From an uncultured Clostridia bacterium (GTDB lineage Bacteria > Bacillota > Clostridia > Oscillospirales > Acutalibacteraceae), in the NCBI GenBank assembly GCA_947623175.1, contig CANQGK010000005.1:1-64000 (forward strand): a stretch of DNA of 64,000 bases. The letters are read 5' to 3'. The translations under genes were made by a program, and so were the position numbers. The notes below the pieces were generated by a model, which did not search any database, was not told where the DNA came from, and was given only the letters and a program-made list of their open reading frames with translations. Positions 7,510 through 15,381 of the stretch are shown piece by piece. Position 1 is the first letter of the stretch, and every line of letters starts with the position of its first letter.

Positions 7510-8478
7510 TTAGTCTTCTTCGTCGTCCAACACTTTTTCTATAATGAATTTCGGTCTTCCCTTGGTTTCAAGGTAAATTTTGCCGATATATTCGCCTATT
7601 ACGCCGAGTGAGAGCATAATGAGTCCGCCTATCGCCCAAACGGAGCATATAACGCTCGCCCAACCGATAACCGCGGCGCCTATAAGTCTGCGAATGATAA
7701 AATAAATCAACATAAAAATGCTCACGATAAAAATAAGCGCTCCCAAAAGGGTTATAAATCTTATCGGCTTGGTGCTGAAAGAGGTAATGCCCTCCAAAGC
7801 GAAGGCGATCATTTTTTTAAACGGATATTTGCTTTTGCCGGCAAAGCGCTCCTTGCGTTCATAGCTTACAAAAGCGCTTTTAAAGCCTATCAGGGGCACC
7901 AATCCGCGCAAAAACAGATTGACCTCCTTAAACTGAGCAAGCGCCGTTACCGCTCTTTTGGACATCAGTCTGTAGTCGGCGTGGTTAAAAACCGTTTCGG
8001 CGCCTAAAAAGTTCATTAAGCGGTAGAAAATTTCGGCGGTGAATTTTTTAAAAAAGGAATCGTTTTTTCTGTCGCTTCTCACACCGTAAACAATATCACA
8101 GCCGTCGTAATATTCTTTAAGCATACCGTCGACCGCGTTTATATCGTCCTGCAAGTCGGCGTCCATCGATATTATAACGTCGGCATGATGCGAAGCTTCG
8201 TCAAGTCCCGCAAGCAGGGCGTTTTGATGACCGCGGTTGCGGCTCAAATTTACCCCCGTAAACAGTCGATTTTCCTTGTGGAGGTTTTCTATTATCTCCC
8301 ATGTCGAATCCTTGGAGCCGTCGTTTACAAACATAATGCGGCTTTTATCGCTTACCGTGCCCGAAGCGATAAGCGCTTCCGTTTTTGATTTCAGCCGTTT
8401 TGCGGTTTCGGGCAAAACCTCTTCTTCGTTATAGCAGGGAACAACTATATAAAGTACGTCGTTCATTTTATTCACCAT
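7510..8478 (-). CDS. GT2 glycosyltransferase with C-terminal membrane segments (DPM1/GtrB-like)
   Basis: 322 residues. The cytosolic GT-A domain has 'VVPCYNEEEVLPET', 'FVNDGSKDST' and 'ISMDADLQDD' (DxD metal site). Two hydrophobic segments follow near 235-260 and 270-295, ending in a short basic/acidic tail. This is the architecture of enzymes that move a sugar from a nucleotide to undecaprenyl phosphate for surface glycan modification. Two in-frame ATGs (8478 and 8466) are possible; both have weak ribosome binding sites. It may be in one transcript with the downstream nucleotidyltransferase (102-base gap). Confidence 0.88.
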   Translation of the reverse strand: MVNKMNDVLYIVVPCYNEEEVLPETAKRLKSKTEALIASGTVSDKSRIMFVNDGSKDSTWEIIENLHKENRLFTGVNLSRNRGHQNALLAGLDEASHHADVIISMDADLQDDINAVDGMLKEYYDGCDIVYGVRSDRKNDSFFKKFTAEIFYRLMNFLGAETVFNHADYRLMSKRAVTALAQFKEVNLFLRGLVPLIGFKSAFVSYERKERFAGKSKYPFKKMIAFALEGITSFSTKPIRFITLLGALIFIVSIFMLIYFIIRRLIGAAVIGWASVICSVWAIGGLIMLSLGVIGEYIGKIYLETKGRPKFIIEKVLDDEED

Positions 8479-8503
8479 TCCGCTTCCCTTATTTGTAAGG
8501 GCG

Positions 8504-9652
8504 TTATTTTGTAAAAAAATGCGTTAACGCGTTTTTGTCGCCAAAAACCGAGCCCTGTACCATTCCGTTTCTGCCGCCGCCGCGAACCGTAAAGCGTTCC
8601 TTGAAATTGGCAAAAAATTCCCGAACCGCGGCATCTTCTCCGCAAATTACGAAGGCGTATTCGTCCGCCGAGCGTTCACACAAAACCGCGCGTATACCGC
8701 CCGCCTTTTTATAAAGCGCATCGGCGTATGCCTGCATATCCTTTATCTCAAGCCCCTCCTCAAATTCGGCGGAAATATCGCTTTGCGGGGCAAAGGACTT
8801 GACCTTTTGGTCGTTAAGCCTTTTTTTAAGAGAAGTAACGGTAAATTTAAGCTCGTTTATATTGCCCAAAAGCCTCTCGACCGCTACAGCCGTCTCATTA
8901 TATTTTACGGCTAATTTTTCGCCTATAAGCGCCGTGTTTATGTATCTTTCGTTATAATCGCAAAGAGCGCGCCTGCCGCATTTTATTTCCATTCGCACCC
9001 CGCCGCGCAGTTTTTCGAGGGATAACAGCTTTATTATGCCTATCTGCCCCGCCGTTTTTACATGCGGCGCACAGCATGCGCAAATGTCGGTATCCTCTAT
9101 TTCGACTATTCTTATATCGCCGTCGATAGCTTTTTTGCTTCGGTAATCGAGGGTTTTAAGCTTTTCACCGTCGGGATAATAGGTATAAAACGCCTTATTT
9201 GCAAAAACCGCCTCGTTTGAAAGCGCTTCGATTTTTTCGGCTTGCGCGCGGGTGAGCGGTTTATCCAAATCCAGAGTAACGATATCCTCGCTTAGATGAA
9301 AGCCCACGTTTTCGCAGGCGTAGAGTCTGTGTGCCGTACCCGACACGATATGCTCGCCCGAATGCTGCTGCATAAAATCAAACCGACGTTCAAAGTTCAA
9401 AACGCCCCTTATCCGCTGCCCCGCTTCAAATGGCTTATCGGTAAAATGGGTGATAATTTCATTTTCGATTTGAACGTCGAAAACGGCGGCGTCGTTTATA
9501 AAGCCCGTATCGCTCGGCTGACCGCCTCCCTCGGGGAAAAAGGCGGTTCTGTCGAGTATTACGGCATAGCCGTCGGCGGCTTCTTCGCTTGAGAGCACCA
9601 CGGCGTCAAATTCTTTTGTAAAAGAGTCCTTATCGTATAATTTTTCGGTCAT
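8504..9652 (-). CDS. AlaX-like alanyl-tRNA editing protein with DHHA1 domain
   Basis: 382 residues. Residues 1-90 resemble the beta-barrel of AlaRS ('AVILDRTAFFPEGGGQPSDTG'). 'QQHSGEHI' and 'CACCAPHV' supply the HxxxH and CxxxH zinc ligands of the editing site. The remainder (about 230-382) is a DHHA1-like domain ending in 'VRGGGRNGMVQGSVFG'. The family hydrolyses mischarged Ser- or Gly-tRNA(Ala). It overlaps murC by 4 bases (ATGA), so it is translated from the same message. Confidence 0.9.
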   Translation of the reverse strand: MTEKLYDKDSFTKEFDAVVLSSEEAADGYAVILDRTAFFPEGGGQPSDTGFINDAAVFDVQIENEIITHFTDKPFEAGQRIRGVLNFERRFDFMQQHSGEHIVSGTAHRLYACENVGFHLSEDIVTLDLDKPLTRAQAEKIEALSNEAVFANKAFYTYYPDGEKLKTLDYRSKKAIDGDIRIVEIEDTDICACCAPHVKTAGQIGIIKLLSLEKLRGGVRMEIKCGRRALCDYNERYINTALIGEKLAVKYNETAVAVERLLGNINELKFTVTSLKKRLNDQKVKSFAPQSDISAEFEEGLEIKDMQAYADALYKKAGGIRAVLCERSADEYAFVICGEDAAVREFFANFKERFTVRGGGRNGMVQGSVFGDKNALTHFFTK

Positions 9653-11028
9653 TTTCCGCCCAGCTTTTCCTGTACTATATGAGCTGCCTTATATATATCG
9701 CCGCCGCCCATTGTAATCACAATATCGTTTTCCCGGGCGGTTTCGATTATTTTATCGGCAATATTTTCAAAACCGTCCGCAATAACCGCGTCCTTGAGCC
9801 CCGCGGCAATATCGTCGGAGCTTATACCGTAAGTGTTTACCTCGCGCGAGCCCATAATGGGGGTAAGTATTATCTTGTCCGCAACGGACAGCGCTTTGAT
9901 AAAATCGTCCTTTAAAAGGGCGGTACGCGAAAAGGTAAAAGGTTGGAAAACCGCGATCACACGGTTGTAATTAAGCTCCTTTGCGGCGTTAAGGGTAGCG
10001 GCTATTTCGGTGGGATGATGGGCGTAATCGTCCGCCAGGGTAAAGCCGTTGTATTCGCCCAAAAATTCGAACCTTCTGCTGGCTCCGGTAAAGGTTTCAA
10101 CGGCTTGCTTTATGCCGTCGCTTTCCACCCCCTGCTCGAAGCAGACGGCAAATGCGGCAAGCGCGTTTAAAATATTGTGTCTGCCGGGAATATGCAGCTC
10201 GATATTTATAAGCTTTTCGTTATCGCGCATAACGTCGAAGCAAAAGCCGTATTTGCCGGATCTTATATTTTCGGGATAATAATTGTTTTTATTTGAAAAG
10301 CCGAAGGTGACGATATCGGCGTCTATACCCCGAGCCGCCTTTAAAACGAGCGCATCCTCGCCGTTTATATATGCCTTTTTTGACATGGCGATAAATTTGT
10401 GAAAGGATAAAACGAGGTTATCCATGGTTTTAAAATAATCCAAATGATCGTTATCTATATTCAGCAAAACGGTGATATCGGGCGACATTTGAAGAAAGGT
10501 ATCGACAAACTCGCAGGATTCGCAAACCAAAGTTTCGGATTTACCGGTAACCCCGTTGGAATTAATAAGCGGAAGCCTGCCCCCTATAACCGCCGAAGGA
10601 TCGCACTTGTTTAAAAATAAAATTTGTGTTATCATAGAAGTAACGGTGGTTTTGCCGTGGGTACCGCATACCCCTATAACGTTATCGAAACGGCGTGTGA
10701 GCGCGCCGAGCAAATGGGAGCGCTCCATTAAGGGAATACCCGCCTGCTTTGCGGCGACTATCTCGGGATTATCCTCCGCTATGGCGGCGGAATAAACCAC
10801 CAATTCGGCGCCCTTTATATTTTCGGCGCTATGACCCATATAAACCTTTATTCCGAGATTTTTTATACGCTTCAGCGGATCGCTTTCGTTGTTGTCCGAT
10901 CCCGTAAGAATATATCCCTTGCTGTGAAGAATTTCGGCAAGCGGGCACATTCCGCTGCCGCCTATTCCTATCATGTGAATATGCTTTACACGTGTAATTA
11001 TTTTATCTTCCGCGCGAAGTTCTTTCAT
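9649..11028 (-). CDS. murC: UDP-N-acetylmuramate--L-alanine ligase
   Basis: About 459 residues. 'HIHMIGIGGSGMCPLAEIL' near the N-terminus, ATP loop 'GVCGTHGKTTVTSM', then 'NIDNDHLDYF', 'IPGRHNILNALAA', 'DDYAHHPTEI' and 'FQPFTFSRT', all MurC hallmarks. It adds L-Ala to UDP-MurNAc in cytoplasmic peptidoglycan precursor synthesis. I chose ATG 11028 because GGAG lies 8 bases upstream; an upstream in-frame ATG at 11097 would add 23 residues without a good site. It is divergent from cca. Confidence 0.95.
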   Translation of the reverse strand: MKELRAEDKIITRVKHIHMIGIGGSGMCPLAEILHSKGYILTGSDNNESDPLKRIKNLGIKVYMGHSAENIKGAELVVYSAAIAEDNPEIVAAKQAGIPLMERSHLLGALTRRFDNVIGVCGTHGKTTVTSMITQILFLNKCDPSAVIGGRLPLINSNGVTGKSETLVCESCEFVDTFLQMSPDITVLLNIDNDHLDYFKTMDNLVLSFHKFIAMSKKAYINGEDALVLKAARGIDADIVTFGFSNKNNYYPENIRSGKYGFCFDVMRDNEKLINIELHIPGRHNILNALAAFAVCFEQGVESDGIKQAVETFTGASRRFEFLGEYNGFTLADDYAHHPTEIAATLNAAKELNYNRVIAVFQPFTFSRTALLKDDFIKALSVADKIILTPIMGSREVNTYGISSDDIAAGLKDAVIADGFENIADKIIETARENDIVITMGGGDIYKAAHIVQEKLGGK

Positions 11029-11189
11029 AAGCTTTTCTCCCAACCTATCATTGACGTTACGGATCCGTCGCCGTATATCCGTAACTTTTAATCTCACTGT
11101 ATGTAACTTTCCCTATTTCATAATTTCATATCCATTATATTACTTTTAAAGTAAAAAATAAACACTTTTTTGCAAAGGATCAATAAAAT

Positions 11190-12347
11190 ATGATAAAAAT
11201 ACCCAAAGAAGTGCAATACGTTACCGATACCATCACAAAAAACGGCTTTGAAGCGTATATCGTGGGCGGATGCGTGCGCGATATGCTTATGGGCAAGACG
11301 CCGCATGATTTCGACGTCGCCGCCTCCGCTTTGCCCGATACGGTTGAAAAAATGTTTGAAAATACCATCCCCACCGGGAAAAAACACGGCACGGTGACCG
11401 TAATAATCGACGATACCCCCATAGAGGTCACCACCTTCCGTACCGAGAGCGGATATAACGACAGCCGCAGACCGGATGAAGTGCGCTTCATATCCTCTTT
11501 AAAAGAGGACCTTTCCCGCAGGGATTTTACCGTAAACGCCATAGCGTACGACAAAAGCCGCGGTATTATAGATTATTTCGGCGGCGTAAAGGATATTGAA
11601 AATAAAATCCTGCGCGCGGTAGGCGATCCCGAAAGGCGGTTTTGCGAAGACGCTTTGCGGATTTTAAGGCTTTTCAGGTTCGCGTCGGTTTTGAATTTCG
11701 AATGTGAAAGCGATACCCTTAACGCCGCTCTCAAATGTTCCGGAGATTTAAAGAAAATAAGCGGTGAAAGGATTTTTTCGGAAATTTACAAAGCGGCAAG
11801 CGGCGAAAATTTTAAAGTATTCGAAAAGCTTATCGCGGCGGGCGCGCTCGAATTTTCGGAAATTCGCATAACGCCCGATTTTGACCTTATAAAAAAAGCC
11901 GGCGCTTCGAAGCTTTCGTTTTTCGCCTTTATTTATTATTCCTCGTCGGATATGTTAAAAACGCTTACCCGCTTAAAGGTATCAAACAAATTAAAAAACT
12001 ATTGCCTCTCACTTGAGAAGCTTTTAAAAAACGACCTTCCGACAGACAAGCCGCAAATAAAAACCCTGCTTTGCGATTACCCGCCGGATATTTTAAGCGA
12101 TTTTTTAAAGCTTAAAGGCATATCCGAAAAAACGGACGCCTGCAAAGCGCAAAAACTGCTTGACGAAATAATCGAAAGGGGCGAGCCCTACCGCATAAGC
12201 GATTTAAAAATTAACGGCGCTGACCTTAAAAACTTAGGCATTTCGGGCAAAAAAATCGGGGAAACCCTTAAAAAACTGCAAGCGGCGGTAATTAACGATC
12301 CGTCTCAAAACGATAAAGCAAATTTAATGAGCAAAATTTTACCGTAA
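11190..12347 (+). CDS. cca: CCA tRNA nucleotidyltransferase
   Basis: 385 residues. Class II nucleotidyltransferase head 'YIVGGCVRDMLMGKTPHDFDV' (about 22-42; GG, RD and the DxD metal pair), 'RRDFTVNAIAYD', and 'EDALRILRLFRFAS' for the nucleotide-recognition helix. The C-terminal half is helical and divergent, as is usual. It adds or repairs the 3' CCA end of tRNAs. The tRNA-Pro in this window already encodes CCA, so repair of other tRNAs is its likely use. A strong terminator follows at 12361-12400. Confidence 0.93.
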   Translation: MIKIPKEVQYVTDTITKNGFEAYIVGGCVRDMLMGKTPHDFDVAASALPDTVEKMFENTIPTGKKHGTVTVIIDDTPIEVTTFRTESGYNDSRRPDEVRFISSLKEDLSRRDFTVNAIAYDKSRGIIDYFGGVKDIENKILRAVGDPERRFCEDALRILRLFRFASVLNFECESDTLNAALKCSGDLKKISGERIFSEIYKAASGENFKVFEKLIAAGALEFSEIRITPDFDLIKKAGASKLSFFAFIYYSSSDMLKTLTRLKVSNKLKNYCLSLEKLLKNDLPTDKPQIKTLLCDYPPDILSDFLKLKGISEKTDACKAQKLLDEIIERGEPYRISDLKINGADLKNLGISGKKIGETLKKLQAAVINDPSQNDKANLMSKILP

Positions 12348-12360
12348 CGAAATATAAATC

Positions 12361-12402
12361 GGCGCCATAAACTGTAATGTACTTTATGGTGCTGATTTTA
12401 TT
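12361..12402 (+). terminator. terminator after cca
   Basis: GGCGCCATAAA pairs with TTTATGGTGCTG around an 11-base loop, followed by ATTTTATTTT. Confidence 0.8.
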
Positions 12403-12416
12403 TTGGACTGATGCTT

Positions 12417-13217
12417 ATGAAAAAAATTACCGTAATCGGCGGTGACGGTCGCCTTAAAACCGTTAAAGAACGCCTTTTAAAAGAAGGCTATACCGTTGAC
12501 ACCCTCGGACTTTACAGCGACGATAAGGGGGATATTTCCTCGTCGGATATTTTAATATTCCCCGTCCCCACCACTAAGGACGGCAAGCGTATTTTTACCC
12601 CTTTGACCGGCAGAGAGCTTTTGATTTCCGAGCTTGAAAGGAGTATAAGCGACGCTCAGTCGGTGCTTTGCTGTAATTATACTTTCAAAAACAAAAACTG
12701 TATAGATTACGGCGCGCTTGACAGCTATGCGCTTTTGAATGCCGTTCCCACAGCCGAGGAAGCCGTAAAGCTTGCTATCGAAAATACAAGCTTTACTCTT
12801 TGGAAAAGCCGATGCCTCGTAATAGGCTACGGCAGAGTGGGTAAGATTTTGGCAGACCGCCTCAAAGCGCTCGGCTGTAAGGTTACGGTAACCGCGCGAA
12901 AGCCCTCCGATATAGCGCTTGCGCAAGCGCTCGGTTTCGAATGTATAAACACCGAACGGCTAAATTCCAATATAGCTTGCTGTGATATTATTTTTAATAC
13001 CGTCGACGCGCCGGTTTTATCGGACGAAGGATTAAAAAAATCAAATTGCAGTCTTATTATCGAGCTTTCGACTTACGGCGGATTTAATTTTTCAGCGGCG
13101 GAAAAATACCAAATAAAGGCGATAAAAGCGCCGGGGCTTCCCGCAAAATCGGCGCCCGATACCGCCGCCGAAATTTTAAGCGATACCATACTTAATATAA
13201 TAAACTCATACAGTTAA
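12417..13217 (+). CDS. dpaA: dipicolinate synthase subunit A
   Basis: 266 residues. The N-terminus 'KKITVIGGDGRL' is the usual DpaA opening. The Rossmann motif 'LVIGYGRVGKILADRL' lies near 140-155, followed by 'LSTYGGFNF' and 'APGLPAKSAPDTAAEI', highly characteristic of DpaA. With DpaB it makes dipicolinic acid in the mother cell from a tetrahydrodipicolinate-pathway intermediate, for spore core dehydration and heat resistance. ATG 12417 is preferred over ATG 12411 by spacing from GGA. The stop is followed at once by dpaB. Confidence 0.94.
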   Translation: MKKITVIGGDGRLKTVKERLLKEGYTVDTLGLYSDDKGDISSSDILIFPVPTTKDGKRIFTPLTGRELLISELERSISDAQSVLCCNYTFKNKNCIDYGALDSYALLNAVPTAEEAVKLAIENTSFTLWKSRCLVIGYGRVGKILADRLKALGCKVTVTARKPSDIALAQALGFECINTERLNSNIACCDIIFNTVDAPVLSDEGLKKSNCSLIIELSTYGGFNFSAAEKYQIKAIKAPGLPAKSAPDTAAEILSDTILNIINSYS

Positions 13218-13227
13218 GGTGAACGTT

Positions 13228-13818
13228 ATGCAAAATATTACATTGGGATATGCGTTTTGCGGCTCGTTTTGCACTATAAAAGATTCGTTGACCGCATTGC
13301 GCAAATTGGCGAAAGAAGATATTAAAATAAAACCCATTATGTCGCAGATTGTTTACACTACCGATACCCGCTTCGGCAAAGCCGCCGATTTAATAAAGGA
13401 GGTCGAAGAAATATGCGGTGAAAATATAATACACGATATCGCCGCCGCCGAGCCTATAGGCCCCAAAAACCTGCTCGATATTATAGTGGTATCGCCCTGT
13501 ACGGGAAATACGCTTGCCAAAACGGCTTTAGGCATTACCGATACGCCGGTAACGATGGCGATAAAGGCGCATCTTCGCAATAACAAGCCCGTGGTTTTGG
13601 CTCCCGCCACAAACGACGCTTTGGGCGCTTCGGCTAAAAATATAGGCTTGCTCCACAATATGAAAAATATCTATTTTGTGCCCTACCGCCAGGATGATCC
13701 GTTTTCCAAAAACAATTCGCTTGTCTGCGATTTTTCTCTTATAACCGAAACCGTCGAAGCCGCGCTTAAGGGCGTCCAAATTCAACCCGTGATAAAAGCG
13801 CCCTTAAAATGCGGCTAA
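13228..13818 (+). CDS. dpaB: dipicolinate synthase subunit B (flavoprotein)
   Basis: 196 residues. Flavodoxin-like fold: 'LGYAFCGSFCTIKDSL' at the N-terminus, 'VVSPCTGNTLAKTALGITDTP' in the middle, and 'VLAPATNDALGASAKNIG' near 130. It partners DpaA in spore dipicolinate synthesis. ATG 13228 has AAGGTG six bases ahead; a GTG at 13219 is possible. Expected to be under sporulation (sigma-K) control in the mother cell by analogy; no such promoter was assigned. A strong terminator follows. Confidence 0.94.
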   Translation: MQNITLGYAFCGSFCTIKDSLTALRKLAKEDIKIKPIMSQIVYTTDTRFGKAADLIKEVEEICGENIIHDIAAAEPIGPKNLLDIIVVSPCTGNTLAKTALGITDTPVTMAIKAHLRNNKPVVLAPATNDALGASAKNIGLLHNMKNIYFVPYRQDDPFSKNNSLVCDFSLITETVEAALKGVQIQPVIKAPLKCG

Positions 13819-13862
13819 AATATTGCGGCGAAAATATAAAACGGCTTTCAATATATTTTTTA

Positions 13863-13916
13863 CGCCCCCGACAAAGTTATTTTTACTCGGATCGGGGGCG
13901 GATTATTTTACCTTTT
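13863..13916 (+). terminator. terminator after dpaB
   Basis: CGCCCCCGA (13863-13871) pairs with TCGGGGGCG (13892-13900); a T-rich tail follows. Confidence 0.85.
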
Positions 13917-14048
13917 TTCATTAAATTTTAAAAAACTTGATTTTTTTGAAAATTTTTCTTGATTTTTATATGAAACATGGGTTACTAATTAAGTGTGGAT
14001 ATAAAATCCGCAAATCAAGTGCAATGTTTTAAAACGGAGGTCGAGAAA

Positions 14049-14891
14049 ATGAAACAAAGAAAAATCACAAACCGAATGCTTGCAGGATTTGAAGAGTATC
14101 TTCGCGCCGACGAAAAAAGCGATTACACCCTGGAAAAGTACCTGCGCGACGTAAAGCACTTTATCGCTTTTGCCTCGGAAAAGCCCATAGACAAGACTCT
14201 GGCGCTCGAGTATAAAGCCTCGCTCGAAAAAGAGTACGCCATAGCAAGCGCCAACTCCATGATAGCGTCCGTAAACGCTTTTTTCAGGTACGCCGGATGG
14301 GAGGAGCTGTGCGTAAAGCAGTTCAAGGTACAGCGCAAAACCTTCTGCGACGAGGATACGGAGCTTACCGAAGAGGAGTATTTTCGTCTCTGCCAAGCGG
14401 CGAAGGAAACCGATAACGAACGACTCTGTCTTATTTTTCAGACGGTTTGCGGCACGGGAATACGCATCGGCGAATTGGATTTCATCACCGTGGAGGCGGT
14501 AGAACAAGGAGAAGCGACGGTCACCTCAAAAAAGAAAACCCGAACGGTTTTTATAGTTAAACGCCTGCGAAAAAAGCTGCTGCGGTACTGCAAAAAGCAT
14601 GGGATCACCTCGGGGCAGATTTTCATAACCAAAAGCGGCAAGCCGATGAGCCGCACCAATATTTGGCGGGAAATGAAAAAGCTGTGCGAAAAAGCCGGAG
14701 TTAACCCGAAAAAGGTCTTCCCGCACAACCTGCGCCACCTGTTTGCCCGGGTATTTTACTCAATTGAAAAGGACATTGCCAAATTAGCGGATATTTTAGG
14801 CCACAGCAGTATCAACACCACCCGAATTTACATAATTTCCACCGGCGTCGAGCACCGTAAACGGATGGAAAGCATGCATCTGATACTATAA
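14049..14891 (+). CDS. tyrosine recombinase next to an invertible promoter segment
   Basis: About 280 residues. An N-terminal SAM-like core-binding domain (about 10-95) is followed by the catalytic domain with 'GTGIRIGEL' (Arg about 139), Lys in 'TSKKKTRTV', 'HNLRHLF' (HxxR, about 224), 'ILGHSS' and 'TTRIYII' (Tyr nucleophile about 260). All catalytic residues are present. It lacks the N-terminal arm-binding domain of phage integrases, so it looks like a XerC/D-type or inverton recombinase. ATG 14049 is preceded by GGAGG; an upstream GTG at 13995 is less likely. Three copies of a 26-bp palindromic site lie just downstream, two in one orientation and one inverted. It probably flips the segment carrying the promoter at 15241-15269 (inference). 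Confidence 0.92.
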   Translation: MKQRKITNRMLAGFEEYLRADEKSDYTLEKYLRDVKHFIAFASEKPIDKTLALEYKASLEKEYAIASANSMIASVNAFFRYAGWEELCVKQFKVQRKTFCDEDTELTEEEYFRLCQAAKETDNERLCLIFQTVCGTGIRIGELDFITVEAVEQGEATVTSKKKTRTVFIVKRLRKKLLRYCKKHGITSGQIFITKSGKPMSRTNIWREMKKLCEKAGVNPKKVFPHNLRHLFARVFYSIEKDIAKLADILGHSSINTTRIYIISTGVEHRKRMESMHLIL

Positions 14892-14925
14892 AAAGCAATA
14901 AAAAAAGCCGCCCGAAACCGGCGAC

Positions 14926-14951
14926 TGCAACATAAACGGCATTATGTTGTA
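14926..14951 (+). repeat. recombination site copy 1 (26 bp)
   Basis: Palindromic arms TGCAACATAA and TTATGTTGTA around the asymmetric six-base centre ACGGCA. This is the shape of a tyrosine-recombinase core site. Same orientation as copy 2; 35 bases after the recombinase gene. Confidence 0.8.
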
Positions 14952-14953
14952 TT

Positions 14954-14990
14954 CGGCAGACAAGAAACTGCCGGACATCCCTTTTAATTT
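14954..14990 (+). terminator. possible terminator after the recombinase gene
   Basis: CGGCAG (14954-14959) pairs with CTGCCG (14968-14973); a loose T-rich tail follows. It is weak. Confidence 0.4.
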
Positions 14991-15038
14991 ACCACAACTT
15001 GAACCGTTTTGCAATATTTTTTTCAAAAAAAGCCGTAA

Positions 15039-15064
15039 TGCAACATAAACGGCATTATGTTGTA
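15039..15064 (+). repeat. recombination site copy 2, left end of the invertible segment
   Basis: Identical to copy 1 (arms TGCAACATAA/TTATGTTGTA, centre ACGGCA). It is in inverse orientation to copy 3 at 15313-15338, with 25 of 26 bases matching. Confidence 0.85.
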
Positions 15065-15147
15065 CTTATACTGTGTTAAAGAATATAAAAAAGCGCTCTG
15101 TACTTAACGTAAGAGCCCCTTAAGACAAAAAATGAGCGCAAAAACCA

Positions 15148-15186
15148 AGCCTTTTGTTTTTTTGTTTTTAAAAAAGGCTATTTTGT
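15148..15186. terminator. hairpin inside the invertible segment
   Basis: AGCCTTTT (15148-15155) pairs with AAAAGGCT (15172-15179) around a T-rich loop, followed by ATTTTG. It could stop transcription entering the segment from the recombinase side, isolating the promoter's effect. Confidence 0.5.
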
Positions 15187-15240
15187 GCTGCTCAATTATT
15201 TACAATTTTTTAACCAATCGTACTTTTTCGCCGCAAGCTA

Positions 15241-15269
15241 TTGAAAAACAGCTCAAATTATGGTAAAAT
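15241..15269 (+). promoter_or_regulatory. promoter carried on the invertible segment
   Basis: TTGAAA (15241-15246), 17 bases, TAAAAT (15264-15269). The start point would be near 15276, so the transcript crosses site 3, whose palindrome would fold as a hairpin about 28 bases before the ribosome binding site at 15367. Confidence 0.75.
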
Positions 15270-15312
15270 TTTATACGAAAAAAGACGCGGCAGGTTATTG
15301 CCGACATGATTT

Positions 15313-15338
15313 TACAACATAATGCCGTTTATGTTGTA
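15313..15338 (-). repeat. recombination site copy 3, right end of the invertible segment
   Basis: Arms TACAACATAA and TTTATGTTGTA-type around TGCCGT, the reverse complement of the centre in copies 1 and 2. Its orientation relative to copy 2 permits inversion of 15065-15312. Confidence 0.85.
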
Positions 15339-15381
15339 TTTTGTTTGTCAAAATGAAATTATCAATAGGAGGCTGCACTGT

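Larger units (their letters stand above)
15065..15312. other. invertible promoter segment (inverton), present orientation ON
   Basis: 248 bases between inverted sites 2 and 3. It has no gene. It holds a good rightward promoter at its right end (15241-15269), a near-symmetrical hairpin at 15148-15179 and a smaller hairpin at 15094-15115 (GCTCT...AGAGC). In this orientation the promoter faces the acylation operon; inversion would turn it towards the recombinase and leave the operon without it. The inversion itself is inferred from the architecture, not observed. Confidence 0.75.

Noticed and set aside
15322..15381. Upstream start for the adenylating enzyme at ATG 15322
   Set aside because: It lies inside recombination site 3 and has no ribosome binding site, whereas TTG 15382 has AGGAGG at good spacing.
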